Positions 11,369 to 23,300 are shown, counted from the first letter of the stretch. The stretch is 64,000 nt of DNA from Epiperipatus broadwayi (GCA_028023455.1 JAQFVV010006208.1:3642963-3706962), one strand, 5' to 3'. Numbers and translations: made by a program. The notes: a model not told the origin generated them from the sequence alone.

Positions 11369-11518
11369 TTCTAAAGAGAAGGCAATCAAATCACATGTGC
11401 CATACTATAATATTCAATTAGCGATGTTAAATACAAGTAAACTTTCAATCCAAGTCCCAAGGTAAAGACTTTAAGTATGGCGCATGTGAGGAGGTTTGAT
11501 TATCTTCTCTTTAGAAAA
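11369..11518. repeat. Inverted repeat, ~45-bp arms
   Basis: TTCTAAAGAGAAGG followed by CAATCAAATCACATGTGCCA at the left is mirrored by CGCATGTGAGGAGGTTTGAT and CTTCTCTTTAGAA at the right. The loop has no coding potential. A small non-autonomous foldback is likely. Confidence 0.75.
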
Positions 11519-13098
11519 ACCATTTAAATTAAATAGGTTCTGTAATCATTAATTTTATAATTAGTAAAACTTTAGTTTGCCAATTATTGAAAGAATTTTT
11601 TGTTGTTATTTTCAATTTTATATATTATTCAAAGTTGAGTGATTCACGGAAAAAAAGAAGCATGGGAAATCGAAAGTCCATTCTTATCTCGGTTTAAAAT
11701 GAAGTTAATCAACTTTGTTTATAATACTCTATTGTCTAGTCATTATTCTTGCCTTAGATTGTGAATTTAGCATCCACATTCGAACCAGTATATCATAATG
11801 TTCTTCAAAAGATAAATTGAAAAGCAGACTATGGATATTCCAAAAGTGAATAGAAAGACTATTAGGAATTATTTTTTTACTTTAAATATAGTTTCACATT
11901 ATAGCAATTTGCCACATCATATTATTGTTCTTAACTAAACTTTGCCTTTTGAATACTTATTTCATACATAATGGGCAACATTACAAACAAATTTTTGGTA
12001 CTCTAATGAGCTTTACCATCTCAAGGATGCTAGCTGATTTGTTTATGGGGACCCCATTTTAGAATCAACACCTTTAAACCATCCATCTGATTCCGATACA
12101 TTTATTGTAAAGCTAAGCTATATTATTTTTTCTCATACATAAATAGTCTCCATTCTCATTAAATTCACAATAGAAACAGACACTGATAGTAAATTTCCCT
12201 TCCTTGATTGATTACTCGTCAAAAACCTGAATGATTTTTTGTCTTTTTCTGTTTTCAGAAAAATATATATGATGCGTAATTAAGATTTTCATCTTATCAT
12301 TACCCATCTTAGGTTTTTTTTAACAAAATCCATTTTATTTAAACAGTTAGTCTTTCAGATAAATCATATGTAGACGTACACAAGCAATATATTTACAGTA
12401 AAAGATTCGTATATAAAGCCTTATTCCCAGGCCCAAAACAATTGATAATGAAAAAAAACAAGGAGATAAAAAAAACAATAGTTATTAGCACTTGGGTTCT
12501 TTAGGTACAAGAAACTACAATCAGCATTAGGCGTATTTTGACATGTTATAGCACAAATACTGCAGACTTATAATCAAAAAATGAGTAATGTTCTGTTCAA
12601 ACTTAAGGATTCCATATCTCTTAAGACTTGGGGATTTTTATGAAATTTCACATGATGTTTGTGAAACATCTTATGTGAGGGTATGAGTAATTGTTGCATT
12701 ACTACTAGGAGAGTAGAATATGTTAATATTGTTGTTATGTTTGGTTCAAAGCTCAGTAATTAATCTATAGTAGCTGACATGATGGATTCAAAAGGTGCAT
12801 AAAATAATTAAAACTGCAGAATGATATAAATTTAACATGAATTTTACTTTCAAAAATATTGGTGGTAGGCATTAATTCACTAACTACATCGTCTTACTTT
12901 TTTTTTTTAATAACACGCACATTTATTCTCTTAATATAGGGCTAGCTGAGTTGATATTGGCGGGCTACATGCAAGAAAAATTTTGTGACCTGAAAATTAA
13001 CTGAACTTCAGGTTTTACACATAGGGAAATTTTAAAAAAAAATTAATAAATCTTGAAATAAAATTCTTGTTTATACTTCACCTTCGAGTAGTAAATTA
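11519..13098. other. AT-rich intronic sequence
   Basis: No exon of the surrounding gene and no recognisable element ends in about 1.6 kb. Confidence 0.5.
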
Positions 13099-13394
13099 TA
13101 AATTTTGCGTTACTCAAACAAGTGAAGCTCAATTTCAAGAGAATTATACGGCTGAGCGCTTTCGGGAACCTTTAGATCCCATATTCTTAGCCTATCTTAG
13201 GAGTGTTGGTTTGAGTTGTGATTATTAAAAGAGTGGTTAGATTTGCACAGATTACTACCCAGTCTTTTAACAATCACAACTCAAAACAACACTCCGAAGA
13301 TAGGCTATGAATTTGGGATATAAAAGTTCCGAAAGCGCTCAGCCGTAGAATTCTCTTGAAATAGAGCTTCACTTGTTTGCGTAACACGCAATTT
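13099..13394. repeat. Foldback element with arms of over 100 bp
   Basis: The left arm (TTTTGCGTTACTCAAACAAG, then GTGAAGCTCAATTTCAAGAG, then GCTGAGCGCTTTCGG) is mirrored by the right arm ending CTTCACTTGTTTGCGTAACA. An internal pair, CACAACTCAA near 13270, mirrors TTGAGTTGTG near 13212. Flanks GTAAATTA and GTAACTTA could be an 8-bp target duplication (7 of 8). Confidence 0.75.
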
Positions 13395-14412
13395 GTAACT
13401 TAATAAATCTTTAAAAATTTGCATTCTTCTGAGTTGTGTATAAATAAAGTAAATAATCAGCAAGAAATAAATTTTGAAGAAAGAAATCTGCTTTCAAAAA
13501 TATTGGAGGTAGGCATTTAATTCACTATTTACTCATTTAAACATTAGGTTTTGTTTTTTGCTCTTTTTAACATCAGTTTTTGCTGCTATTGCAGACATTT
13601 ACAAACAAGCGATAACTTTGTTCTGTTCAATGGCAGATTGCATTAAAATCTACAATTGTTTGACCAATTCAGCATGATGTGGATTTGCCTCATTTAAATT
13701 GTTTTTAGACGTAGACCATAACAGCCAGTGTATAAAGTCATTTCACGGACTATATGAAAATTTATATCTGAAGATGCACAATTAATCCATGGAAAAATGG
13801 TAATTCACATTCAACCCAATTTTATAGATCATGATTGAAAAGACAGTTGAATTCATCAAAGTAATATAACATTTTGTTTAATATGAGAAGCGTCATTAAA
13901 ATGAGTTCAGCACAAGACAATAGAATACGTTACTAGGATTATAAAACTGCTATATGCCATTAATTCAATTTATGGATCATGCATGTGGTTGCAAACAAGA
14001 AATTTGATAAATTTGGCATTAACATAAGATCTTGCATCTTCTAAAGATTAAATTGAAAATAATCAATACCTTCTAATAAATTACCCGCCATATTTTAAAT
14101 ACGGAAGCTATGCCTTGAACGTTTTTAAAATGTCCGCTAATAAAGATTTCTATGTAAGAAGCAAGGACTAGCAATAGGTTTGAAGGCTGAGATGAATCAC
14201 AGCAATATCCAGCAGGGCATAAACCAAAGTAGCTAGATTTGAAAAATTGATACAGAAATAGATATTGGCTTTTTAAAATAAAACTTAGAAAGTTTATAGT
14301 TGGAAGTATATTGTTAGTTTAGCTACTCTTGTATGTGCCATAATTGATTACATAAATTAGTATGAACAAACGTGAAAAAATACTGTGATTTATTGATGGA
14401 TTATTAAAAATT
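13395..14412. other. AT-rich intronic sequence
   Basis: No gene or repeat family member was recognised. Confidence 0.5.
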
Positions 14413-14736
14413 CTTTAAATCAGTGGTAGTCAACCTGGTCCCTACCACCCACTAGTGGGCATTCCAGTCTTCATGGTGGGCGATAGGGGTTTTGTCCGAC
14501 ACTGAAGCACTTTTTTTTTTTTTAAATTCAATTGACTTTTTAAAAAAATTTTGTAGAGATTTATACGCTTTAGCTTGCTGTAACTCTGCTTTATAAATTT
14601 TATAAAGTAAAGTTATTTCCCTACTTTATAAATCACCATTACAGTGGAACCTGTGGACGATTAGAAAATTTTACTGCTTACAGAGATACAAAAGTGGGTG
14701 GTAGGTATAAAAAGGTTGACTACCCCTGGTTTAAAT
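14413..14736. mobile_element. hAT-type MITE just upstream of exon B
   Basis: The element is 14421-14728 (308 bp). Its left end, CAGTGGTAGTCAACCTGG, pairs with the right end, AAGGTTGACTACCCCTG. Its subterminal segments CCTACCACCCACT and AGTGGGTGGTAGG are also inverted. The 8-bp flanks are CTTTAAAT (14413-14420) and GTTTAAAT (14729-14736), 7 of 8 matching. CAGTGGTNNTCAACC termini with 8-bp duplications are typical of hAT MITEs. Only 63 bp separate its right end from the exon at 14792. Confidence 0.88.
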
Positions 14737-14791
14737 CATATATAAATATATATATTTTTTGTTTATGTGTATTAATGCTTATTTATTTTAG

Positions 14792-15030
14792 CTTGTCTAA
14801 TGGAAAAAATTCATTTGGATGGACAAGCTGTAATCGATCTATTGGGAAAATCTCCACAAAACAAATCGATCGATATTCTTTCTTTAAGAAAAAAGCAGGT
14901 GGATTGTATCCAAAAAGTGATAACTAATCAAAATGAACGAAAAGGCCGAGCCGGAAAGTTGGTCGATGTCAGGCAATTAAAACTTCAACAGATTTTGCAA
15001 TTAAAAACCTGCGAATACGATGCAGATCAG
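14792..15030 (+). CDS. SESTD1: SESTD1-like exon B (spectrin-repeat region)
   Basis: 239 bp. Joined to the single base left by exon A it reads TCLMEKIHLDGQAVIDLL, then a helical stretch containing KLVDVRQLKLQQILQLK and ending CEYDADQ. Human SESTD1 has the closely similar MVDVRRLKMLQMVQLFK followed by CEEDAAQ at this point (from memory). The acceptor is TTATTTTAG (ends 14791) and the donor is CAG|GTAGTG at 15030/15031, phase 0. No stop occurs in the joined frame. The ATG at 14800 is internal. The upstream MITE ends only 63 bp before the exon, so the branch point and pyrimidine tract lie within that gap. Confidence 0.93.
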
Positions 15031-15116
15031 GTAGTGATATAATGCATTAATAACTTTTTTCTTACTCGTATCCTCTTATTATCAAATAAGCCTTTTAATT
15101 TTAGTTTATGGAGTAC

Positions 15117-15586
15117 TCTAATGATATTATAAATAATATTTATTTTATAAAGGGCAGACAGTTGAAATTAAATTGAAAAGCTGCAATCCTCTCGCACTTA
15201 AAATACTTATTTGACAGCCAATCAGATGTTATGATGGCTATCTGAATAGCAAACCGTAAACACATGATACAGAATTTTAAAAGAAAAGGGTGATCCACCC
15301 TCTTCTCTACTTGTCTTTCTATATATCTAAGTCAGTCTGAAGCATTTAGGTTTGAAAACATGGAGCTTTAAATATCTTCACATTTAACTCACGGACTCTA
15401 AATTACAAACATACAGCGCAAAATCCTACGATTTACTACACCCTTTTCTTGTAAAATTTTTTGTCATGTGTTTACGGTTTGATCGCTATTCAGACAGCCA
15501 TCATAACATCTGATTGGCTGTCAGATAAGTATTATAATAAGCGCGAGAGGTTTGCAGCTTTTTAATTTAATTTCTAATGATGTTAT
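15117..15586. mobile_element. Foldback element with ~130-bp arms and probable 14-bp target duplication
   Basis: The left arm (15164 on) carries AAAGCTGCAA, CCTCTCGC, GACAGCCAATCAGATGTTAT and AACCGTAAACACATGA. All are mirrored in the right arm ending at 15574. Outside the arms, TCTAATGATATTAT (15117-15130) and TCTAATGATGTTAT (15573-15586) match at 13 of 14 positions. A fragment of the same family (GACAGCCAATCAGATG) is at about 19550. No clear hammerhead core is visible. Confidence 0.7.
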
Positions 15587-16692
15587 GTAAAATAGTTTCT
15601 CTTTAAACGAAATCGGGAATTTCCATATATAAGCTATATGAATAGAAACCTAGTAGCCAATAAAACATTTCCCCCCTCCAACTACTTTTACATCCCAATA
15701 AAGCAATCTACTTCTTACTCCGTATTACCTAATTATTTTCTCTAACCCTAAATGTTTTTTTTTTGTAATCTTCTGCAGAATATTAATTATATTATAAGGT
15801 ACTTCATTATCTTCAACTATCATCAATTTTGTGGTCAGGAATCTTTGCAAATTCATTCCAGTGTTTTTATTTATAGTTTTTATTCTTGACATCCCCAGAA
15901 AATCAAAAGCAATTTTTAAATTACTGCCTTATTAACTCTTTTATGCTGTACTTTCGTAAACAATTATTGAAAAACACCTGAAAAAAACACAATCATCCCA
16001 ACTTCCTATGTTATGACTAAATCATTTCCATTTAATACTATGGAAATAAAGATGAGTTTATACAATACTACTAGTAATAGACTAAAGATCAGCTTTTCAA
16101 GCTAATTCACATGTGCTTTATGTATCTTAATAATAAATGAATACTTTCACTTCCAACACAAGATAAAGTCTTTGCGAAAGAATACAATGAATCACCTATT
16201 CTTTCAACCCAAATGCTTAAGTATGGGCAAGCGTGAAGATAAACCAATCACTTTAAATTACTTTTTACTATGTCTAAATGAATGACGCCAATGAAATTTT
16301 CTAGAATTTACGATTCGTCATTCTTAAATGAAACTAATCATATGTAAATGAGGCATTTATAGTAAATAAATTTATATATGGTTAAAGAAGGGGCATCAAT
16401 ACAAAGGAAGTAAAAAAACTATAATGCATTCAACTATCGTGATAATTTTGAAGCAACTAGCTGTCTGAAGAGAGCATTTGGAAATAGTCATTTCAAAACT
16501 GTTCAGCAACATTAATGACACCTTCTTTCAAGTTTGAAAACTGATGGTGTTAGCTACGAGATGCATAAGAGGTGGCAAAACAGCCATAAGTTATCATATT
16601 AGTAATAATTCATAATCACTGACAACAATATCACATATACTTACAGGAGCAATTATCTACGATTCTACTCATATGTTTAAATGTACTATTTT
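15587..16692. other. AT-rich intronic sequence
   Basis: Part of the 18.4-kb intron 15031-33450. No exon or element was recognised. Confidence 0.5.
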
Positions 16693-17215
16693 TAGCTTTG
16701 AATCCTAGTCTTCGCTGATGAAAGAAAAAGCCAGAAATCTGAGATGGAGGACTTTAGAGCACTATACTATTTGATGTTCATTGTCTACTCAGATCTACTG
16801 TAAATGGTTGTAGAGTAGCATGTAGATAACTGCTTTTGGAAATGTATGAGAAATAGCGTAATGTTATTGGTATTAACATTCCCAGAATGGCAAAGACTTT
16901 CAGTTGTTTTAGAACTGAAATCTTTAAAATATATAGAAACGGGCACTGGATCATACCTATATAACGATGCAAATGAGTTAGCCTATGCTCAAAATCTTCT
17001 AAATTTCCAAGTTATTTATTTGAATTGTATAAAGAAGTAAAAGATGGCTGCTAGATCTGTAAGTGTACTAATTTCAGCTTGAATTACTGTTTTCACCGAT
17101 GAAGACTAAAGCCAGAAACTTTAGTGGAAGTGGAGATTTTATAGCATTATACCATTTGGTATCTACTGATTGCTTAATCTTACAGTAGATGGATTTAAAA
17201 TAGGTAGTAGATATA
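16693..17215 (+). repeat. Direct repeat (period ~381 bp) with degenerate hammerhead-like cores
   Basis: Two related segments, about 16693-16830 and 17079-17215, share a GATGA-containing core, AAAGCCAGAAA, an ACTATTTG/ACCATTTG segment and TACTGTAAATGG/TACAGTAGATGG. The first core is CTGATGA at 16715 with GAAAT. The second is CCGATGA at 17096 with GAAAC. The bases at the expected cleavage position are G, which would block hammerhead cleavage. This looks like a decayed head-to-tail dimer of a retrozyme-like unit. Confidence 0.55.
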
Positions 17216-17271
17216 TCCAAAGACTTCTAGCTTAGCACTGCTTTCAACTAGGTCAGTTGTATTCATAGCGC

Positions 17272-18245
17272 TAACATAGGTATGTAGAAGAGAGAACTTT
17301 AGTAAGTTAATTAGTTTGCAAGTCTGTTAATTTGCATATACGCTATGTCTACGATATGCTGATTTATGCCAAAAGAGAAAAGTATCATTGATGTGCAGGA
17401 TGAGCCGAGTCAGTTATCCTCCTTAGCCTGAACCATAGAGCATGAAGACACATCAAATGGAATAAAAAGTTTCCGGACATGTACATCCAACACTCCAACG
17501 CGCAAATAAACTACAGAATGATAATCAAACTCATTAACATTCTTGGTGCTATTCACCTTCATTCACAACTCCCACCTTACACAAATTAGCTGATTTTTAA
17601 GTATTTTATCTGTGCAGAAACTATAAACTATGCAAGTTTGAGACAGACAGGAGAGATAATACCGAAAACTATATAAAAGATCTAATCCAAGCAGGGTATG
17701 GTCATAATTGTTTAACTAGAGTTCTTAAAAAATTCTACTCCACACTAAATACTAGACCTGTGAGCCACAAAAGTTGAAGACAATCTGAATGAATGAATTT
17801 AATATTAACTCCACCCCCACCCTCCCAGTCTCAATCAACCATTGAATAATATTGAAGATAAGTTACCTCAAATCAGACTCTCCAAATAATCTATAAAATT
17901 AGCTACAATGAACCAACTTCAAAGCAATTTACTATGTTGAGTTTCGTGCCAACAGCACTACTAGATTAGCGCAACACAAAAATATATACAAACATGCCAA
18001 AACAGACTCCATATAAAGTCGGTATTTTTAGTGCATGACATCAATTCGGGCCACAATTATGATCCTCTCAACAGCAAAGTAGCTTGCTCTGAATGCAATG
18101 CTCGAAAGAGTAAATACGTAGAGGTGTATCCACGCAATAAATAAAAAAGTCTCGTGCTATATTATCATGCAAGTGATATATGCAAATTCACAAACTTATA
18201 TAGTAATCATCCTATAAGTTCTCTCTTCTACATACCTATCTTACC
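17272..18245. repeat. Distant inverted repeat, 24-bp arms
   Basis: ATAGGTATGTAGAAGAGAGA near 17277 is the reverse complement of TCTCTCTTCTACATACCTAT near 18219. About 950 bp of AT-rich sequence with no gene lies between. It may be a non-autonomous transposon, but no target duplication was verified. Confidence 0.5.
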
Positions 18246-18420
18246 TATCTTAGTCCAACGAATATGACAAGCCTGGTCAAAAACAATGCTAAGCTGTAAA
18301 TCTGTAAAGGAGTTATAATCTTTCCTATATAATGGATCTTTCCTATCTGTTGAATTACAAACGAATAAGGAAAGAAATAAAAGATAGATTGAGGTAGATA
18401 GTAGATAATTGTTTTTGCAA

Positions 18421-18505
18421 TAATTCATAATAATTATTAAAACAGTTATATACAAGCATAAGAAATGGTGATCATGTGGTGTTTAGTGGCTTAATTCATA
18501 ATAAT
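18421..18505 (-). mobile_element. Minimal (57-bp) copy of the hammerhead-family terminus with perfect 14-bp duplication
   Basis: TAATTCATAATAAT occurs exactly at 18421-18434 and 18492-18505. The 57 bp between them (18435-18491) is only the family terminus, including CAAGCATAAGAAATGGTGAT and CATGTGGTGTTTAGTGG. It is the shortest copy seen and contains no ribozyme. Confidence 0.85.
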
Positions 18506-19640
18506 GTTGAAAGTATCATTATTTAGCAGATACAGCCAATAATTCTTACAAGATCAAAGTTTATATAGCATTTTCGATTATAATACTTTCTTTTAAGTCG
18601 TATACGGACTGGATATATTTATAATCTTTATTGATAAAGTTGAGTGTGTGTGTGTGTACAAGCAAAGCACTCCAGAAATAATAATGATATGCAGGAAAGA
18701 AAATTAGTTTACTGCCAGAAGCAACAGGCTAATTTGAATGTCAGTACAATTTGTCATTATGCAAATTAGCACCGTGGATAAATATGCCTGCAGAAATTAA
18801 AATGGTCTTCTCAACTCAGTTCAATCAATGATGTCTAGAGAAGTAGTAATGTGAAGAGGAAAGGAAAAAAACGAGCTGAAAGCAAATTAGAGTGAACCAT
18901 TATTAGCAGTAAAGAAGAGCTCTAGTCATAATCTAATTAGACTATCTCAAGAGATGTGTGTGAGCAGTAAGTTGCAAAAAGACTTACAATTATCTGCAGA
19001 TGTGATGTATGAACTGTTTCATGATCCACATTGATCTTGTGTTCAATTAGCCAATTGATTTACTAATCTTATCTACTAATATTATTGTTATTCAGAGTAA
19101 ATAAACTCTTAAAGTTATCATTAAACTTTGGTGTTTGTTTTTTTAAACAATTTATATAATTATCCTGCTATTATATTATACTTTGATTCTGAATATATTT
19201 ATCCTCATACTTTTTGTTCTCTTTTTGTATGTAATCAAAAAAACAATAATGATTTATTTTCAAATGATTCTATTTTGAATGCTAGAGCAAAATCCTTAGC
19301 TTTTGTATGTATAAACACTTCTGAAGTTTTTAAAATAAAATTGATAAAAATAACTTTATATTCTAAAACTTATTGATTTTATCTATAAGTTGATCGCAGG
19401 CCAATACTTAGCATACAAAGCTATATAACAGAATATATTTATTTTTTATATAACAGAATATAAATATATTAAATTTAAGTGTTAACAGATAATATAATAA
19501 CGTGAAAGCTAACACCTTCAAACAGATACGCTTTAAAAATGCTTAAGTGACAGCCAATCAGATGGAATAATGGCATCACATGGGAATCTATGTTCTAAAA
19601 CACAAGCCAGAACTATTAGAAAAAGATATATTTATATTTT
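18506..19640. other. AT-rich intronic sequence
   Basis: Contains a short GT-rich microsatellite near 18641-18656 and a fragment of the 15164 foldback family near 19545-19565. No gene is supported. Confidence 0.5.
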
Positions 19641-19831
19641 AATCATTAAAAACCAGTCAACTCTTAGACAAACCCAATATTAATAACAATCAACAATTTC
19701 AAACTGTTGTCAAGGCAACCTCCTTTTAACAATAAAGGTGGAATTCCACCTTTATTAATGGGCTAATATACTTATATAGACACTAAAGATTACAACTTGT
19801 CTACAAAGATTGAAATTATTGATTACTATAA
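19641..19831 (+). repeat. Dispersed repeat, copy 1 of 4
   Basis: It shares CAGTCAACTCTTAGACAA, TTTCAAACTGTTGTCAAGGC, AACCTCCTTTTAACAATAAA and the short hairpin GGTGGAATTCCACC with copies at 50513-50702, 50935-51027 and 51584-51655. Non-coding, family unknown to me. Confidence 0.75.
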
Positions 19832-20200
19832 ATTTTCTTCTATTAAATATTATAATGGCAGATTTAAAGGAAATATTATAGCTCTAAATACGATGACAGT
19901 TTATTTAACTAAATTGAAAAATGTCCTTTTTATGACATTTGTGTAGATATGCATTTGTTTTTTTTTCTCACTTACAATTTTATTTAGTTATTTGTTGGCA
20001 TGAATTCAATAATTTTCCAGCACATGGTATTGATGGACCATTGTTTTGTCTATTAGAAATTCAATGATCCTTTACCCTCTGCAAGAAAGTTTATCGTAGA
20101 CAAAAGCATGACAATGGAATAACTATTCTTCAGATACTGAGAAACAGTTCCAAGTTTATGAGGTTTTTTTTTTTCTAATCTTACTTAGCTTCATATTTTT

Positions 20201-20674
20201 CTGAAGGTTTGTGATGATGGTATTATAGTTGTATTTATATATTGGACTGTTTCCACCATCTAATATAAGTATTGAATGTCTTTAGAAAAATTTATTTAAA
20301 TTTTCAAATTACGTTCAACTGTTAGTAATAGCGTACAGGTTGGCATATGCATAACGTTTTGAGAGGTATTATTCTCCTCTCTTCTTCAGGTGTTGCTGGG
20401 CTGACCAATGGTAGTACTAGCATGGGAATCGAGTCGTGACCCTTCGATTTTGAATATCGAATTTTAAGGCAACTCTAACCAACTGAGCTATCCTGCCAAA
20501 GACTCTCAAAATGTGGTGCATATACAAACCTTGTGCTATTATAAACAGTTGAATGTATTTGGAATATTTAAATAAAGTTAAATTTTTATAAAAACATTCA
20601 ATACTCATATCAGATGATGGAGAAGTAGTCCAATATAAAAATACAACTAAAACACCATCATCACAAACCTTCAG
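20201..20674. repeat. Foldback element with tRNA-like centre
   Basis: The left arm begins CTGAAGGTTTGTGATGATGG and continues with TATATTGGACTGTTTCCACC. The right arm ends with the reverse complement, CCATCATCACAAACCTTCAG. The space between the arms contains a tRNA-like sequence on the minus strand (20422-20498). Single-arm fragments of the family lie near 4330-4385 and 22868-22930. Confidence 0.8.
20422..20498 (-). repeat. tRNA-like sequence (SINE-type head) within foldback
   Basis: On the minus strand, TAGCTCAGTTGGTTAG is a good pol III A box and ACTCGATTCCC is a B-box-like segment. A hairpin, TTCGATATTCAAAATCGAA, lies between them. The acceptor stem does not close well and the B box is imperfect, so this is called tRNA-derived repeat rather than a tRNA gene. 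Confidence 0.5.
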
Positions 20675-21015
20675 GAAAAGACAAAATGTCATTATTTAGT
20701 TAGATCAGAGTTAGGTACTACGCAGACAATAATTTATATTTCTGATAAAAACTGACTGATATAAAGCAAGGCCAAGATTACATGGAATTTTTAGTTTAAC
20801 TTTTTCTCTTTCTTTTTACTTCTTTTTTCTTAAGCAATTGGTAAACAAAATGATTTCTTTTTGAATACAATCTTGGATTTTTTTTTTGTTTATATATATA
20901 TACTCCGGAAGCTTTTAAGGAAAAATTGATAAAAATAATTACATATTCTAAAAAGAAATATTGCTGAATTTGATTGTGTGCTTGTATATGTTGACTGTGT
21001 GCATGTATTTAGCAG

Positions 21016-21271
21016 CATCATCATCATCAACCATTATCAATCCACTGCAGGATGAAGGTCTCTCCAAGTTCAGTCCATCTTTTCCGATCTTTAGCTTCTC
21101 TTCTCCACATCACCCCTGCACACTTTCTTATTTCATCCATACATCTCACATATGGTCTCTTTCTGGATCTTTTACAATCTCTTGGAAGCCAGTTTAAAAT
21201 TTCAATTGTCCATCTATTATCATCTCTTCTAGCAATATGTCCAGCCCAACTCTACTTCAGTCTTTTAATTT
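21016..21271 (-). mobile_element. RTE-type LINE 3' tail, 5'-truncated
   Basis: Same tail as 1905-2154, 23419-23720 and 42915-43217. On the minus strand it encodes the post-RT segment (WAGHIAR-type motif, then KRSRKRPYVRWMDEIRK-like sequence) and the ATG/ATC triplet end at the left. It is a dead, 5'-truncated copy. The two plus-strand open frames here are shadows. Confidence 0.8.
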
Positions 21272-21929
21272 AGCATATAAAGATATATAAAACAGAATAT
21301 TAAAATTTTAATATAATTACTAGAAGTTCAATATTACTCTAATTAAACATTGCAGTGATAGATTTAAATGAAATGACATTATAGCTATAAATATTTTGTT
21401 TGTCAGATTTTCCTTAAATAAATTAGAACTGGCCTTTTTATTATGGCATGTAAGTATTTGTTTCTAGTAATAGACTTAGTACTCAGTTTCCCAGCACAAA
21501 TAATTGATAGTTAATGACTTTGTATAATACAGTATCAGTAATCATTTTTCTTATTAGTCGCACAATCCTATACAAAGGCATGATGGGATAGCTGTCCGCA
21601 TGGCATTAAATAGCCAGTTTAAATCTTTTGGTTTTTATTAGCTTTGTATGGTTTTAGTTCAGCAGCACATTCAGATTATTTTATCTCTTTTACTGCAACA
21701 TTTTAAACTATAACTCTTCACTGTAATTGAAATAATTCTGTTCGTTTGGCCATTTATAAATTTACTTCTTAATCTGCTAAATAATAGGTGGGTTTTTTTA
21801 AATCGTTGCTTGGTCGGATTTGTTTTCCAAAATAACTAATTAATGCATTCAGTAATCTACCTTGTCTCCAATATGATAGTTGTTGTTATATTTTTTAATA
21901 GTTTAATTAAAAAGAGTTTTTTTACTTAT

Positions 21930-22258
21930 AATACTAAGTTTAAACCATTAAGCGTCACACGATCATCTCTTATACTAGCACATAATTGTTTATAAACAAG
22001 GCAAAACTCTGCACGCAGTAGTGCCACCCTGTGCAGTGCTCTCAGATCCAAAGCTCCTCACTGACGAAGGCCACAAGCCAGAAACTAGTCTGGGGATATT
22101 GGATGAGTAGGCATTAGATAGGGATTTTATGCACAAGCCTTCTGGCATCCATTGATTACTCTGATTGGCACAGGGTGGCACTACTGTATGGAGAGTTTTG
22201 ACTTCGTTTAAGGAGAAGCCACAATACATCACATCACATTGTTTAATACTAAGTTTAA
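21930..22258 (+). mobile_element. Hammerhead-family foldback element, copy with intact ribozyme core
   Basis: AATACTAAGTTTAA occurs exactly at 21930-21943 and 22245-22258. The 301-bp element between carries the family terminus CATTAAGCGTCACACGATCA at the left, a short inverted arm, and a plus-oriented partial monomer with an intact hammerhead core (22055-22096). No protein is encoded. The minus-strand open frame here is a product of the repeat. Confidence 0.88.
22055..22096 (+). ncRNA. Type I hammerhead ribozyme, intact core
   Basis: All conserved parts are present in order. The 5' strand of stem I is UCCUCA (22055-22060) and the core box is CUGACGA (22061-22067, fitting CUGANGA). Stem II is GGC/GCC around a CACAA loop. 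The second core box is GAA followed by stem III AC/GU around UA, and the cleavage triplet GUC ends at 22090. The 3' strand of stem I is UGGGGA (22091-22096), which pairs with UCCUCA over six pairs including one G-U. One oddity is an A opposite A where stem II meets the core, where a G-C pair is usual. Stem III is minimal, as in Penelope-like and retrozyme hammerheads. Activity is inferred, not shown. Confidence 0.75.
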
Positions 22259-22984
22259 TATAACTAGATATAATTTTTATTTCTTGACCTTGCCAAGCCT
22301 CCAGCAGAAAATTTTTTAAATTATTTTATTAATACACATTTGTAATATATATATATTCCCCCCACTTTTTTAAAGATTTTGCTTATAGCTTAGACAATAT
22401 TTTTTTTATTATTTCTATTTCTTTTAAAGTAATAATAATAATTCCATTATTTAGTGGATCTTTTTAATTACATGTCTCATTTCTTTATTTAGAATATTTA
22501 GCATTTCTATTAAGTTATTTTTTTATTATTATTATGTAATTCTTTGTGGAATTCTTTGACACATTTCTTAATGTTATATCTATTTTTAGCAACTATAATA
22601 TATTCTCTTTTTATTGATGAAATGATTTTTCTCTCAATGCCAACATGTTATTTATAACTTTGAGATATATAATATGCATTAATATCACCATTAATACATT
22701 TTATAATTCTACACTTTTTTTTTTTTAAATGGGCCACTTTAATTATTTTTTTATATTTCTTTTTTTATTTGCATACATTGCTTATTGTATTGTTACTTTT
22801 GTATACTTATCTTATATTGCCTTATTTTATTTTGAATTCGGATAACAAAAAAAGATCCTATATGCAATTATATGTTGGACTGTTTCCATCATCTAGTTTT
22901 TTTAGGAAAATTCACTCATTTAATTTAAAAAAATTTAAAGTATGAATTTTTTTTAAAAAACAAACAAACAACAAAACATTTAAT

Positions 22985-23300
22985 ATATAGGGTGTATGAA
23001 CACAGACTTTCATAGACCCACCACTCTCCACTCTATCTCATAACACTGATACACTTGAACACATATATGTCGAAAAGATAAATAATGACCAATATAGGTA
23101 TTTCATGCTAAATCAGCAATCATCAGTTGGTCCAGATTATCATCTCTACACATATATGCAATAAGTGCTCAGATATATATATATATATTAAGATAGCCAA
23201 TCTTCATACTTTAATGGAAATGCTTCAAAACACTCCACACTCCAACTTTAGAGATGGGTCATGTGAAAATCTGTCTGTGCTCATATACCCTATATATTAC
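22985..23300. repeat. Palindromic element with CACAGACTTTC arms
   Basis: The left arm (TATATAGGGTGTATGAACAC, AGACTTTCATAGACCCACC) is mirrored at the right by GATGGGTCATGTGAAAATCT and CATATACCCTATATATTAC. Same family as 11189, 34745, 36868, 42735 and 63058. The interior is non-coding. Confidence 0.75.
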
